A DNA stretch of 64,000 nt from Sphingomonas echinoides (GCF_029623395.1 NZ_JAPYKK010000006.1:62001-126000); one strand, 5' to 3'; positions 35,563 to 44,675 are shown, counted from the first letter of the stretch. Program-made: numbers and translations. Notes: generated by a model from the sequence alone, not told the origin.

Positions 35563-36665
35563 AGCAGCGCCATATGATTGCGGTGGATCAGCGCTGCGCG
35601 CGGTGCATAGCCGAGGATCGCGGCTTGCGCATCGCTGCGCAGGCCAAGGATCGCGGCGGCTTCGGCGGCGTGATATTCGCTCAGGCCGCGTGCCAGCGTG
35701 CGCCCATCGGGATCGATGACGGTGACCAGATCGCCGCGCGCGAAGCTGCCCGTGATGCGGGTCGCGCCGGCTGCGAGCAGGCTCTTGCCGTTTCGCAACG
35801 CGGCGATCGCGCCGGCGTCGATCGTGATTTCGCCCATCGCGGTGAGGCCACCCGCGAGCCACGCCTTGCGCGCTGTCGCGCTCTTTTCGGGGAGGAACAC
35901 GCTGTGGCGCGCAGGGGTGGAGAGCGGATGGTCGATCTTGCCGCTGACGATCGCGAGGGTCGCGCCCGCAGCGTTGGCGATCCGGGCGGCGGCGATCTTG
36001 GACACCATCCCGCCGCTGCCCATGCCCGACGCTGACCCGCGATCGGCCATCGCCTCGATGGTGCTGTCGATCCGCTCGATCCGCGCGATGTGGTTGGCAC
36101 CGGGAAGAGCCGGATTGCGGTCGTACAAGCCGTCGATGTCGCTCAGCAGCACGACGCCCTGCGCGCCCGCCGCCTGCGCGACCCGCGCCGCGAGCCGATC
36201 GTTGTCGCCGAACCGGATTTCCTCGGTCGCGACGCTGTCATTCTCGTTGATGACCGGAACGACGCCAAGCGACAGCAGCCGACCGAGCGTGGCCGCGGCG
36301 TTGAGATAGCGTCGCCGGTCCTCGAGATCGTCGAGCGTGACCAGCATCTGCGCGGCGGTCAGGCTCTGCGCGCCGAGCATTTCGGCCCAGACCTGGCTCA
36401 ATGCGATCTGCCCGGTCGCGGCGGCGGCCTGTGCATCCTCAAGGCTCGCGCGGCCGCCCTTGGCGAGGCCGAGTCGACGGGCGCCGAGCGCGATGGCGCC
36501 CGAGGAGACGACCGCGACTTGCTGACCCGCGCGCGTCCGGTCGGCAATGTCCGCGATCAGCCCGGCGAGCCAGTCGCGCCGCACGGTCCCATTGGCTGCG
36601 ACGAGCAGCGCGGAGCCGACCTTGACGATCAGGCGCGGGCAGGAGGAGGGCGGGAAAACCGGCAT
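35559..36665 (-). CDS. proB: Glutamate 5-kinase
   Basis: 368 residues from ATG 36665. N-terminal amino acid kinase domain (RLIVKVGSALL, VSSGAIALGARRLGL, NENDSVATEEIRFGDND, GSGGMVSKI) and a C-terminal PUA domain (about 275-368). It phosphorylates L-glutamate in the first step of proline synthesis. Overlaps the CerR-like start by 4 bases, so proline and sphingolipid genes probably share a transcript. proA is not in the window. Confidence 0.95.
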   Translation of the reverse strand: MPVFPPSSCPRLIVKVGSALLVAANGTVRRDWLAGLIADIADRTRAGQQVAVVSSGAIALGARRLGLAKGGRASLEDAQAAAATGQIALSQVWAEMLGAQSLTAAQMLVTLDDLEDRRRYLNAAATLGRLLSLGVVPVINENDSVATEEIRFGDNDRLAARVAQAAGAQGVVLLSDIDGLYDRNPALPGANHIARIERIDSTIEAMADRGSASGMGSGGMVSKIAAARIANAAGATLAIVSGKIDHPLSTPARHSVFLPEKSATARKAWLAGGLTAMGEITIDAGAIAALRNGKSLLAAGATRITGSFARGDLVTVIDPDGRTLARGLSEYHAAEAAAILGLRSDAQAAILGYAPRAALIHRNHMALL

Positions 36666-36712
36666 AGATGGATGTGCGTTAGCGTGGCTCGCTCGCCACG
36701 CCAATGCCCGGA

Positions 36713-37270
36713 TCAGTCGCGCGCGAAGATCTCGGCGTGCGGGATGGTGATGTCGAGGGTGGGGATCGCGACCTCGGTCGGATCGTCATAGCTGTTGTCG
36801 ACCCAGCCACCCGGACCGGTGCGCTGCACGATCCGCACGCGTTCGTTCGCGATATCGATGAATATGATCGTATCGACGCTCGGCAGCGCTCGATACTCGT
36901 CGAGCTTAACGCGCAGGTCGGTCCGCGCGGTGCCGTCGGAAAGGACTTCGAACACCGCGCGGGGATCGTCGAACGCTATGGCGTCATCGTCGCTTTTGCC
37001 ATCGTGTCCGCAAAAGACCGAGACATCGGGATAACGGATCGAATCGGGCCGCGTCCGAACCGCCATATCCGAATTGTACGGCGTGCATCCCGATCCCCGC
37101 AGCCGCAGCGCGAGCGCAAGAAAGATGTTTCCCTGGACCCGCGCATGCCGTGCCGTGCCGCCCGCCATCATGCGAATGACGCCATTGTCGAGTTCGGCTT
37201 TCTGATCCCCGAAATCGATTTGAAGAAACGCTTCGGCGGTCAGCAGTGGGTAAACGAGGTGCGTTGCCAT
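36713..37270 (-). CDS. Uma2 family (DUF820) PD-(D/E)XK nuclease-fold protein
   Basis: 185 residues. Uma2 pattern: an early acidic ELDNGVIRMMAGGTARHARV, then RYPDVSVFCGHDGK (metal Asp), AVFEVLSDGTARTDLRVKLD with Glu and Lys of the nuclease core, and a following EYRALPSVDTIIFID. These proteins are often annotated as putative restriction endonucleases, but their role is unknown. It sits between obgE (28-base gap) and proB (47-base gap) on the same strand, an odd place for an accessory nuclease. Confidence 0.85.
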   Translation of the reverse strand: MATHLVYPLLTAEAFLQIDFGDQKAELDNGVIRMMAGGTARHARVQGNIFLALALRLRGSGCTPYNSDMAVRTRPDSIRYPDVSVFCGHDGKSDDDAIAFDDPRAVFEVLSDGTARTDLRVKLDEYRALPSVDTIIFIDIANERVRIVQRTGPGGWVDNSYDDPTEVAIPTLDITIPHAEIFARD

Positions 37271-37299
37271 GCGCCCTTATACCAGACGGATTGCCCCCC

Positions 37300-38346
37300 T
37301 CAAACCGGCGACCACTCCGCCGGTTCGTCGCTGCCGTCCTCGCGCTTCGCCACCGTCTCCGCCGGGCCGATCGCCTCGATCAGCCGGTCGAGCACCGCAT
37401 CGATCCCGTCGCCGCTTGCGCCCGACAGCGGGAGCACCTCGGCCTTGCTTGCGCGCTTGAGCTTGGTGATCAGCTTCTTGACGTCCGCCGGGTCGAGCGC
37501 GTCGACCTTGTTGAGTCCGATCACCTGCGGCTTATCCACAAGCCCGGCGCCGTACGCCTCGAGTTCTCCACGGACGATCCTGTAGTTATCCACAGGGTTA
37601 TCCTCGGTCGCATCGACCAGATGGAGCAGCACTTTGCAGCGCTCGATATGCCCGAGGAAGCGGTCGCCGATACCGGCACCCTCGGCTGCGCCTTCAATCA
37701 GGCCGGGGATGTCTGCGACGACGAATTCGCGGTTGTAGCGGCTGACCACGCCCAATTGCGGGCGGACGGTCGTGAACGGATAGGCGCCGACCTTGGCCTG
37801 CGCGTTGGTAACGGCATTGATGAAGGTAGACTTGCCCGCATTGGGAAGGCCGACGAGTCCGGCATCGGCGAGTAGCTTCAACCGCAGCCAGACATACATT
37901 TCCTGCGACGGCCAGCCCGTGCCGTGCTGGCGCGGCGCGCGGTTGGTCGAGGTCTTGTAGGTTGCGTTGCCACGTCCGCCGTCACCGCCGCGCAGGAACA
38001 CGACTCGCTCGCCCGGGACGGTGAAGTCGGCGAGCACTTCTTCCTGATCCTCGGACAGGACCTGCGTGCCGATCGGGACACGGATGATGAGGTCGTCGCC
38101 GCCTCCGCCCGTCCGATTCGAACCCGATCCGCCGGCACCGCGCGGCGCGCGGAAATGCTGGGTGTAGCGGAAGTCGATCAGCGTATTGAGGCCGGGGATG
38201 GCCTCGAAAATGATGTCGCCACCCTTGCCGCCGTTGCCGCCGTCGGGGCCGCCATATTCGATGAACTTTTCACGCCGGAAACTGACGGCGCCGGGGCCGC
38301 CCGCGCCCGAGCGGACGAAGATCTTTGCTTGGTCAAGAAAATGCAT
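37300..38346 (-). CDS. obgE: GTPase ObgE/CgtA
   Basis: 348 residues. The N-terminal glycine-rich Obg domain (GAGGPGAVSFRREKF, GGPDGGNGGKGGD) is followed by a P-loop GTPase domain with GLPNAGKST (about 167), the DIPGLIEGA switch II and NKVD base motif. It acts in 50S ribosome maturation and growth control. It leads a leftward run obgE-Uma2-proB-cerR-like-acp-spt. Confidence 0.96.
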   Translation of the reverse strand: MHFLDQAKIFVRSGAGGPGAVSFRREKFIEYGGPDGGNGGKGGDIIFEAIPGLNTLIDFRYTQHFRAPRGAGGSGSNRTGGGGDDLIIRVPIGTQVLSEDQEEVLADFTVPGERVVFLRGGDGGRGNATYKTSTNRAPRQHGTGWPSQEMYVWLRLKLLADAGLVGLPNAGKSTFINAVTNAQAKVGAYPFTTVRPQLGVVSRYNREFVVADIPGLIEGAAEGAGIGDRFLGHIERCKVLLHLVDATEDNPVDNYRIVRGELEAYGAGLVDKPQVIGLNKVDALDPADVKKLITKLKRASKAEVLPLSGASGDGIDAVLDRLIEAIGPAETVAKREDGSDEPAEWSPV

Positions 38347-38363
38347 GGCCGCTCCTTAGCGGA

Positions 38364-38987
38364 TTATGCGATTTTAGCCAGACTAGCCGAATCGCGAACC
38401 GATTCGCCAGTCCGCCCTGCAATCAGCGCGCGAGTCGCGATCGTCCGGGCGGCCTCTGGCGGCAGTCCGAGCGCGTTCGCCATCGCGCGACCCAGCAGCG
38501 CATCGCCCATCGCCATCAGCACCAGTTGCAGCGTTTCCTCGTGGATCGCGTTACCCGGCGCCTCGCCCTCGGCCAGTTCGTCGACCAGCCGGTGAATCGC
38601 GGTGAGCACGGGGTCGAGCGCGTCCTGGTTGCCCGACAGAATCATCCACGATGCCATCGCGCCAGCGCCGCGCGCAAAGGCGTCGAAGGTGAGATCGACG
38701 ATTTCGCGCGGGTCCGCCTCGCCAGCGCGAGCGCGCTTGGCGGCGGCGCCGATCTGCGCGGTGATCGTGTCGGCCAGATGCGTGATCAGCGCGCGCTGCA
38801 AATCCGCCGCGGAGCCGAAATGGTGCAACAGATTGGCATGCGTCCGCCCGATTCGCGCTGCCACCGCCTTGAGCGTGACCGCTTGCGGCCCCTGTTCGAT
38901 CAGCAGCGCGCGCGCAGCATCGATCGCCGCCTCACGCGATTCTTCGGGGCTCAAACGTTTTCGGATTATTGACACGGGTGTAAGCAA
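38364..38987 (-). CDS. TetR family transcriptional regulator
   Basis: 207 residues. N-terminal HTH of the TetR type: EAAIDAARALLIEQGPQAVT followed by LKAVAARIGRTHANLLHHFG; the C-terminal domain is helical and variable. Divergent from the diiron-hydrolase-like gene (72-base intergenic region), which it probably controls together with itself. Ligand unknown. Stops 17 bases before obgE starts on the same strand. Confidence 0.88.
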   Translation of the reverse strand: MLTPVSIIRKRLSPEESREAAIDAARALLIEQGPQAVTLKAVAARIGRTHANLLHHFGSAADLQRALITHLADTITAQIGAAAKRARAGEADPREIVDLTFDAFARGAGAMASWMILSGNQDALDPVLTAIHRLVDELAEGEAPGNAIHEETLQLVLMAMGDALLGRAMANALGLPPEAARTIATRALIAGRTGESVRDSASLAKIA

Positions 38988-39060
38988 AGCCTATTAACAG
39001 TCTTGTCAGCAGTATATGCCGCTACGGCGCGCTGCAATCCATTAACGTTTGGAGGTTTTC

Positions 39061-39921
39061 GTGGCGAAAGCAACCACTCCCACCGACCTGACGATCACGC
39101 CGCGCGACCTGCGCTTCGGGCGCGGCACGACGATGCGCCGTTGGTGGCTCAACGACGACCCGTTCGCGACCGCCTTTTATAACGCGCTGTCAGTCACCTT
39201 TCCGAAGGGGGAGGGGTTTTTCGTCGACAGCGTTCGCGCGTTCCGCGAGGGGACGCCGCCCCGGCTGCGGAGTGAAATCCAGGCGTTCATCAAGCAGGAA
39301 GTCATTCACACGCGTGAGCATGTCGCGTTCAACCGGCATGTCACCGACCAGGGCTATGAAACGCGATTGCTGGAACGGCATATCGACGAGGCACTGGCGC
39401 TCACCAAGGGCAAGCCGCCGATCGCCGCGCTGGCCGCGACGATGGCGCTCGAGCATTTCACCGCGATGCTGGCGCATGAACTGATCGCCAACCCGCGGCA
39501 TCTGGCCGGCGGCGACGAACAGGCGGCGGCGCTGTGGCGCTGGCATGCCGCCGAGGAGATCGAGCATAAGGGGGTCGCGTATGACACCTGGCTCCATGCC
39601 ACCCGCGACTGGCCGCGGCGGCGGCGCTGGACGGTGAAGTCTCTCGTCATGCTGGCGTCGACCAAGAAGTTCTTCGCCGGGCGGTACAAGGGGATGCTCG
39701 AACTGCTGCGGCAGGACGGGATCACCGGCTGGCGCGCGCATCGCGGGATCCTGTGGTACGCGCTCGGCCGCCCGGGGATGGCGCGCAAGATCCTCGGCGC
39801 GTGGATCGCCTTCTTCCTGCCCGGATTCCACCCGTGGAAGCATGACGATCGCGCGCTGATTGCGCTCGCCGAAAGCGACTACGCCGCCGCGGTCTTGCCG
39901 CGTGCGGCGGTTGCGGCCTGA
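39061..39921 (+). CDS. Metal-dependent hydrolase-like protein (PF10118 type)
   Basis: 286 residues from GTG 39061, chosen because GGAGG sits at 39051-39055; a TTG start at 39049 would include that site in the coding region. Conserved acidic/His motifs FIKQEVIHTREHVAFNRH, ATMALEHFTAML and WRWHAAEEIEHKGVAYD are the diiron-like ligands of the family formerly called predicted metal-dependent hydrolases. Substrate unknown. Divergently paired with a TetR regulator, so inducible expression is likely. Confidence 0.85.
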   Translation: MAKATTPTDLTITPRDLRFGRGTTMRRWWLNDDPFATAFYNALSVTFPKGEGFFVDSVRAFREGTPPRLRSEIQAFIKQEVIHTREHVAFNRHVTDQGYETRLLERHIDEALALTKGKPPIAALAATMALEHFTAMLAHELIANPRHLAGGDEQAAALWRWHAAEEIEHKGVAYDTWLHATRDWPRRRRWTVKSLVMLASTKKFFAGRYKGMLELLRQDGITGWRAHRGILWYALGRPGMARKILGAWIAFFLPGFHPWKHDDRALIALAESDYAAAVLPRAAVAA

Positions 39922-39951
39922 GCCGCGGGACTCGGCAGTCGTGCGCGCGCC

Positions 39952-41628
39952 CTAGATCACCCCCGCCTGCATCTGTTTGAACGCCTGATCCGCGGCGCGC
40001 GCGGTGATCGCCATGAAGGTCAGCGACGGGTTGACGCAGGATACCGAGGCCATCTGCGACCCATCGGTCACGAACAGGTTGGGCGCGTCATGCGCCTGGT
40101 TCCACTTGTTGAGCACCGACGTCGCGGGATCGTGACCCATCCGTGCGCCGCCCATCTCGTGGATCGCCTCGCCTGGGACGTGCTTGCCGCGATAGCTGGT
40201 GACGTTGGTCAGTCCCGCCTTGCGGAGCATTACCATTCCCTGCTCCTGCGCATCGTCCATCATCTTGATTTCGTTGTCGCGGAACCGGACGTCGAAGCGC
40301 AGCAGCGGCGTGCCGAAGCGGTCGACCTTATCGTGGTTGAGCGTGACGCGATTGTCGTCATACGGCAGGCATTCGCCGAACGCGCCCATCTGGAAGCGCC
40401 ACGGGCCATATTCGCGCATGCCGTGCTTCATCGCCGCGCCGAAGCCATCGGGCGCGGCGGGACGCCGGTTTGCTTCGCCTTGATACCCGTAGCCGCGCTT
40501 GAACGGCAGATCTTCGTCGACGAGGTTGCGGAAGCGCGGGACATAGACCGCGCCCGGGCGCCGACCGTATTCCACATAGTCGGTCATGCCGGGGATCTCG
40601 CCCGATACGTTGACGCGGAAGATGTGGTCCATCACCGCGCTGCCCAGCGCGCCGTTGGAATGGAAATAGCTACGCTGGCTGCCCGCGGGTCGTGAGTTGA
40701 GCAGGATGTGGAGCGAGCTCATCGCCGAGGCGCACAGGAACACGATCCGCGCCGGAATCACTTCCGCCACGCCGGTGTTGCCGTCGACCAGTCGCACGCC
40801 CGTGACTCGCTTGCGCGCGGGATCATATTCGAGATTGGTCACCCAGCTGTCCGAGCGAAGGGTCAGCTTCCCCGTCGCGCGGGCGGCGGGGAGCGTCACC
40901 GCCTGGGTCGAGAAATAGGCGCCGAAACTGCATCCGCGATGGCATTGCGCGCGCTTTTGGCAACGCGAGCGGTTTTGCTCGGGCTTGTCCTCGGTGATGT
41001 TGCTAAGGCGCGCGTTGATCAGCTTGCGGCCGGGGAATTCCCCTTCCAGCCGAGTCTTCAGCCATTTCTCGGCGATGTTCATCGGCATCGGCGGCATGAA
41101 TTCGCTGTCGGGCAGATAGGACAGGTTTTCCCGCCCGCCCGAGACGCCGATGTACTTCTCGACATAGCTGTACCACGGGGCGACGTCCTCGTAGCGGATC
41201 GGCCAGTCGGTGCCGACGCCTTCGCGCTTGTTCGCCTCGAAGTCGTTCGGCCCCCAGCGGAAGCTCCACCGCCCCCAAGTCAGCGACTTGCCGCCGACCA
41301 CCGACGGGCGGACCCAATTGAACTTGTTGGGGGCATCGTAATCGTACGGGTTGAGCCGGTCGTTGATGAAGAACGGCTGCGTGCTCGGCTGGACCCAGCC
41401 GTTGAGCGCGAAATAGTCGCTTTTCGCGAGCGCGGCGGGCATCCGGTCGCGGGCGGGAATATCGTAGGCGGACTTGCCGTCGTATGGATAGTCTTCGCCA
41501 TGTTCGACCATGCGGCCGCGATCGACCATCAGGACGCGCAGCCCTTTTTCGGTCAGTTCCTTCGCGGCCCAGCCGCCGCTGATGCCGGAGCCGATGACGA
41601 TTGCGTCGTAGCGATCTGTAGCTGCCAT
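39952..41628 (-). CDS. GMC-family FAD-dependent oxidoreductase, catalytic subunit
   Basis: 558 residues from ATG 41628. N-terminal FAD-binding IVIGSGISGGWAAKEL, then GGKSLTWGRWSFRWGP and a C-terminal GMC_oxred_C region with HEMGGARMGHDPATSV and DGSQMASVSCVNPSLT. A four-Cys-like patch (NRSRCQKRAQCHRGC) occurs at about 220. No signal peptide. Such proteins pair with a small gluconate-2-dehydrogenase subunit-3 protein, encoded just upstream, and are likely carried across the membrane with it. Sugar or polyol substrate unknown. Confidence 0.92.
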   Translation of the reverse strand: MAATDRYDAIVIGSGISGGWAAKELTEKGLRVLMVDRGRMVEHGEDYPYDGKSAYDIPARDRMPAALAKSDYFALNGWVQPSTQPFFINDRLNPYDYDAPNKFNWVRPSVVGGKSLTWGRWSFRWGPNDFEANKREGVGTDWPIRYEDVAPWYSYVEKYIGVSGGRENLSYLPDSEFMPPMPMNIAEKWLKTRLEGEFPGRKLINARLSNITEDKPEQNRSRCQKRAQCHRGCSFGAYFSTQAVTLPAARATGKLTLRSDSWVTNLEYDPARKRVTGVRLVDGNTGVAEVIPARIVFLCASAMSSLHILLNSRPAGSQRSYFHSNGALGSAVMDHIFRVNVSGEIPGMTDYVEYGRRPGAVYVPRFRNLVDEDLPFKRGYGYQGEANRRPAAPDGFGAAMKHGMREYGPWRFQMGAFGECLPYDDNRVTLNHDKVDRFGTPLLRFDVRFRDNEIKMMDDAQEQGMVMLRKAGLTNVTSYRGKHVPGEAIHEMGGARMGHDPATSVLNKWNQAHDAPNLFVTDGSQMASVSCVNPSLTFMAITARAADQAFKQMQAGVI

Positions 41629-41690
41629 GATGATTGTCCGCCGGATCGTAAGATGGAAGGGGGATGCGCAGGCCGGACGCCCGCGCCGGG

Positions 41691-42251
41691 TCAGGCCGAG
41701 AAGATGCGCTTGACCTTCGAATAGAGATACGCGCCGTCGTAATCGCCGGGGACGGGCAGGTAATGCCGCTCCTGCGTAATCCCGATCTCGGACGTGTAAT
41801 AGCCGGTGATGACGAGCTGCCGGAACGCCTGGAAGAACGGGATCGCACTGGGAAGGCCACCGTTCATCGCCAGTGTCAGCAACGCATCCTGCTGCGCGGC
41901 CGATGCCTTGAGCGCCGGCTTTTTGTAATCGGCCATGCTCCGCGCGTCGATCGCGGTGAGACCGTCGAGGATCGTCGCGCGGTCGTCGTTGACCGCCCAG
42001 TCGCCGAGCATGTGCTCGATATACTCGGGCACCCCGGCAGCGATCGCGCCCGGCGTGTCGGTGGTCGGCAGCACGCGCTCGCTGAGCGCGCCGACCAGCG
42101 CGCGCTGAGCGGGCGTGAAGATGACGGCGGGCGTTCCGGTGTTGATCGCCGGGTTGGGCTGATAGCCTACGGCGCGGGCGAGGGGAGCGAACAGGTTTGC
42201 CCCGAAGATGCCCACCATCCCGACGAGCGCGGCCCTGCGGTCGATCACCAT
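41691..42251 (-). CDS. Gluconate 2-dehydrogenase subunit 3 family protein
   Basis: 186 residues. The N-terminus MVIDRRAALVGMVGIFGANL has a twin-arginine-like RR followed by a hydrophobic stretch, fitting the Tat-exported small subunit that carries the GMC partner. TPAQRALVGALSERVLPTTD and TGYYTSEIGITQE are family-typical. Ends 62 bases before the GMC start. Its own ATG has no good ribosome site, but it overlaps the stop of a 38-codon ORF that does. Confidence 0.85.
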   Translation of the reverse strand: MVIDRRAALVGMVGIFGANLFAPLARAVGYQPNPAINTGTPAVIFTPAQRALVGALSERVLPTTDTPGAIAAGVPEYIEHMLGDWAVNDDRATILDGLTAIDARSMADYKKPALKASAAQQDALLTLAMNGGLPSAIPFFQAFRQLVITGYYTSEIGITQERHYLPVPGDYDGAYLYSKVKRIFSA

Positions 42252-42361
42252 GCGGCACCCGGGATGATCGCGAGGGCCGCGACGGCCGATGCCGCCGCGC
42301 GTCCCGTTAACGTTACCATACCGCTTCGCGGCTGTATTTCGAGCTGATGACCAACGGCCAT
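42245..42361 (-). CDS. Possible 38-residue leader ORF upstream of the GMC small subunit
   Basis: ATG 42361 has AGGAG with a 7-base spacer; the frame encodes 38 residues (MAVGHQLEIQPRSGMVTLTG then an Ala-rich hydrophobic end) and stops at 42245, overlapping the next ATG within ATGGTGA. Because the downstream start lacks a ribosome site, translational coupling is plausible. It may be a true small protein or only a leader. Confidence 0.4.
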   Translation of the reverse strand: MAVGHQLEIQPRSGMVTLTGRAAASAVAALAIIPGAAW

Positions 42362-42520
42362 TCTGCCTCTCCTAACCACTTTTTATTTTGTGTGGTCGGG
42401 CTTATCCATGCGTTCGCCAGATAGTCAATGCGGATGACGCCGAGACCAAAGCGTGTCTGGCCTCACCCGCACCGACCGGGTGTGCTTTGTCGAAGACATT
42501 GTGCGGCGCCGTTCGTTTGT

Positions 42521-43057
42521 TCACGCCGCCAGCGGGATCGCCTGCGGCGGGGCGAGGTCGAGCGCATAGCCGATGGCGGGCACGTCGCCGCCCCTCGCTC
42601 GGCAAGCACGCACCTCGGCCCCGGTCTCGCGAAAGCCGAGCTTGCGCAGGACGCGACCCGACCCGGGATTGTCCTGAAAGTGGCCGGCGTGGAGATGCCG
42701 GAGGCCAAGCGCGTGGCGCGCAATGTCGAGCACCGCACGACCCGCCTCGGTGGCATAGCCGCGACCCCAGGCATCGGGGGTCAGCCAGTAACCGAACTCG
42801 TGTCCGGACGGATCCTGCACAAGTCCGATCCCCCCGACGAGTCGCGTGCGGGGGCCTTCATGCGCGTGGATCAGCAAATGGATGTTGCGATGGTCGGGGG
42901 GCAGGGCGAGGAACGCGGCGGCGTCCAGCTCGGTATATGGCCAGGGTGCGCGCGCCAGCATGGTCACGACGGCCTCGTGCGCGATTGCGGCGGCCAGCGC
43001 GGGGGCGTCCTCGGGCCAGCCGGGGCGCAACGTCAATCTCGGAGTCCGAGCGAACAT
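42521..43057 (-). CDS. GNAT family N-acetyltransferase (RimJ/RimL-like)
   Basis: 178 residues from ATG 43057 (GGAG about 9 bases upstream), rather than 43090. Acetyltransf_3 pattern: PRLTLRPGWPEDAPAL, then GHEFGYWLTPDAWGRGYATE with the acetyl-CoA loop (GRGYATEAGRAVL) and NPGSGRVLRKLGFRETG. Target unknown; relatives acetylate ribosomal protein N-termini or small amines. A 269-base gap on its left holds the leader ORF above and nothing else I recognise. Confidence 0.88.
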   Translation of the reverse strand: MFARTPRLTLRPGWPEDAPALAAAIAHEAVVTMLARAPWPYTELDAAAFLALPPDHRNIHLLIHAHEGPRTRLVGGIGLVQDPSGHEFGYWLTPDAWGRGYATEAGRAVLDIARHALGLRHLHAGHFQDNPGSGRVLRKLGFRETGAEVRACRARGGDVPAIGYALDLAPPQAIPLAA

Positions 43058-43131
43058 GATACAACTCTCCTCGATTGCTGTCGTTCGCATGCCGGGATGA
43101 CACGGACACGACAGTCAGGGAGGGAGCCATG

Positions 43132-43161
43132 AAAAAAGGGAGCCGGGGCGACCCGTCTCCC
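43132..43161 (-). terminator. Terminator of rplU-rpmA
   Basis: On the - strand a GGGAG...CTCCC stem with an inner CGGG/CCCG stem is followed by TTTTTT (43137-43132). Nearer the gene, two more stems precede it: 43201-43221 (GGGCAACC/GGTTGCCC) and 43146-43196 (outer 10-bp arms GGGCGACCCG/CGGGTCGCCC around GTATCC/GGATAC), which could form alternative structures with it. Confidence 0.75.
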
Positions 43162-43222
43162 TTGTTTCGGTATCCTTGCGGATACGCGGGTCGCCCTGGT
43201 GGGCAACCCGTCCGGTTGCCCG

Positions 43223-43492
43223 TTATTCTGCGGCTTGCGCCAGCATCTCGACCGAACAGAATTTGCGGCCGAGCTTGCCCTGGTGGAAGGTCACGCGGCC
43301 TTCGACGAGCGCGAACAAGGTGTGATCCTTGCCGATGCCGACGTTGGTGCCCGGGTAGAACTTCGTGCCGCGCTGACGCACGAGAATGTTGCCCGGAATG
43401 GCGATCTCGCCACCGAACTTCTTTACGCCAAGGCGACGGCCTGCCGAATCGCGACCGTTGCGCGAAGAGCCGCCTGCTTTCTTATGTGCCAT
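43223..43492 (-). CDS. rpmA: 50S ribosomal protein L27
   Basis: 89 residues. [20 protein letters not shown] is the conserved N-terminus that reaches the peptidyl transferase centre, followed by [20 protein letters not shown]. It lies 13 bases after rplU in the usual L21-L27 pair. No N-terminal extension of the Firmicutes type. Confidence 0.98.
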   Translation of the reverse strand: MAHKKAGGSSRNGRDSAGRRLGVKKFGGEIAIPGNILVRQRGTKFYPGTNVGIGKDHTLFALVEGRVTFHQGKLGRKFCSVEMLAQAAE

Positions 43493-43505
43493 CTCGAACT
43501 ACTCC

Positions 43506-43856
43506 TTACGCCTGAGCGGCCGGGGCATCGGCCTTGGCCGGTGCTGCCTGCTTGTCATTGTTGCCGATCGCGGTGATGCGCAGGATCGTGTGACGCTGGC
43601 GATGACCGTTCTTGCGGCGGTAGTTGTGACGACGACGCTTCTTGAAGACGATGACCTTGTCCGCCTTCGCCTGCGCGATGATTTCTGCCGAGACCGTCAG
43701 GCCCTCGACCGAATGCAGCTCCGAGCCTTCGCCCGCCAGCAGAATGTCGCCGAGCGTGATCGACGCGCCGGCTTCGCCGTCGAGCTTCTCAACGACGATC
43801 TTGTCTCCGGCGGCAACACGGTATTGCTTGCCGCCTGTGCGCACGATTGCGAACAT
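43506..43856 (-). CDS. rplU: 50S ribosomal protein L21
   Basis: 116 residues. [20 protein letters not shown] and [20 protein letters not shown] are family-diagnostic. A short Ala/Pro-rich tail ([18 protein letters not shown]) extends beyond the usual core, as in many alphaproteobacteria. First gene of the rplU-rpmA unit. Confidence 0.97.
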   Translation of the reverse strand: MFAIVRTGGKQYRVAAGDKIVVEKLDGEAGASITLGDILLAGEGSELHSVEGLTVSAEIIAQAKADKVIVFKKRRRHNYRRKNGHRQRHTILRITAIGNNDKQAAPAKADAPAAQA

Positions 43857-43921
43857 GCCTAATCACTTTCAAAAATGCCTGTGCCCCACGACCCGGCGAG
43901 CCGAGTGCGGGAAAGAAGCGC

Positions 43922-43950
43922 CAGCTATGCCAAGGAGCTTGCGGTGTCAA
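43922..43950 (-). promoter_or_regulatory. Candidate housekeeping promoter of rplU
   Basis: On the - strand TTGACA (43950-43945), 17 bases, then TAGCTG (43927-43922). The -35 is perfect and the spacing ideal; the -10 matches weakly. It would start transcription about 60 bases before the rplU ATG. Confidence 0.5.
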
Positions 43951-44019
43951 CCGGGGAGGTGCCGCGCGCCCCGGTAAAAACGTCGTTCGAGGCGGCAGCA
44001 GTCCCGCCCATATGGAGGA

Positions 44020-44400
44020 TCAGTGGCGGTGTTCGCGACGCAACGGATACTTGCCGTCCTCATAATCCTCGAACAGCCCCGGAATCGCCGGGTGGTCGAC
44101 CGGTTCGTCGGTGTCGTCGGGGATCAGGTTCTGCTGGCTGACATAGGCGACGTAGCTCGACTCCATGTTCTCCGCGAGGAGGTGGTAGAAGGGCTGGTCC
44201 TTGCGCGGGCGAATGTTCTCGGGGATCGCATCGTACCATTCCGCGCTGTTCGCGAAGATCGGATCGATATCGAACACGACCCCGCGGAAATCGAACAGGC
44301 GATGGCGCACCACGTCCCCGATCCCGAATCGCGCGTGGCTGACGGAGGGGAGGGTGATGGAGCTGTCGAACGGCGGGGATGTAATCGGGGTACGGTGCAT
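44020..44400 (-). CDS. hspQ: Heat shock protein HspQ
   Basis: 126 residues. The HspQ core HARFGIGDVVRHRLFDFRGV, DPIFANSAEWYDAIPENIRP and QPFYHLLAENMESSYVAYVS is complete. HspQ stimulates degradation of some proteins (it is a Lon specificity factor in enterics) and binds hemimethylated oriC. The N-terminal 20 residues and the acidic tail (PDDTDEPVDHPAIPGLFEDY) are longer than in E. coli. Confidence 0.92.
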   Translation of the reverse strand: MHRTPITSPPFDSSITLPSVSHARFGIGDVVRHRLFDFRGVVFDIDPIFANSAEWYDAIPENIRPRKDQPFYHLLAENMESSYVAYVSQQNLIPDDTDEPVDHPAIPGLFEDYEDGKYPLRREHRH

Positions 44401-44549
44401 TTCGATAATCTAAGCGCTCCTTTGCGGCAGACAAGCGATTGCTGTGCGACAAACCTGCATCGCGGCGCTTGCGTCCTGCAGATCACTACGTTAGAGGCCC
44501 CCGCTCACCGACCGGTGCTGGCCATTGCGACAGCATCATAAGACCTCGC

Positions 44550-44639
<90 letters not shown>

Positions 44640-44675
44640 TTTCCTTCTTTCCTCGATGAGGTTAAAGCCCGCCAC

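Noticed and set aside
38988..39060. TetR operator in the divergent intergenic region
   Set aside because: ATTAAC occurs twice as a direct repeat, but no convincing palindrome was found.
43972..43990. GC-rich stem near CCCCGGTAAAAA upstream of rplU considered as an hspQ terminator
   Set aside because: The A/T run is on the wrong side for leftward transcription; the TTGACA beside it fits a promoter better.
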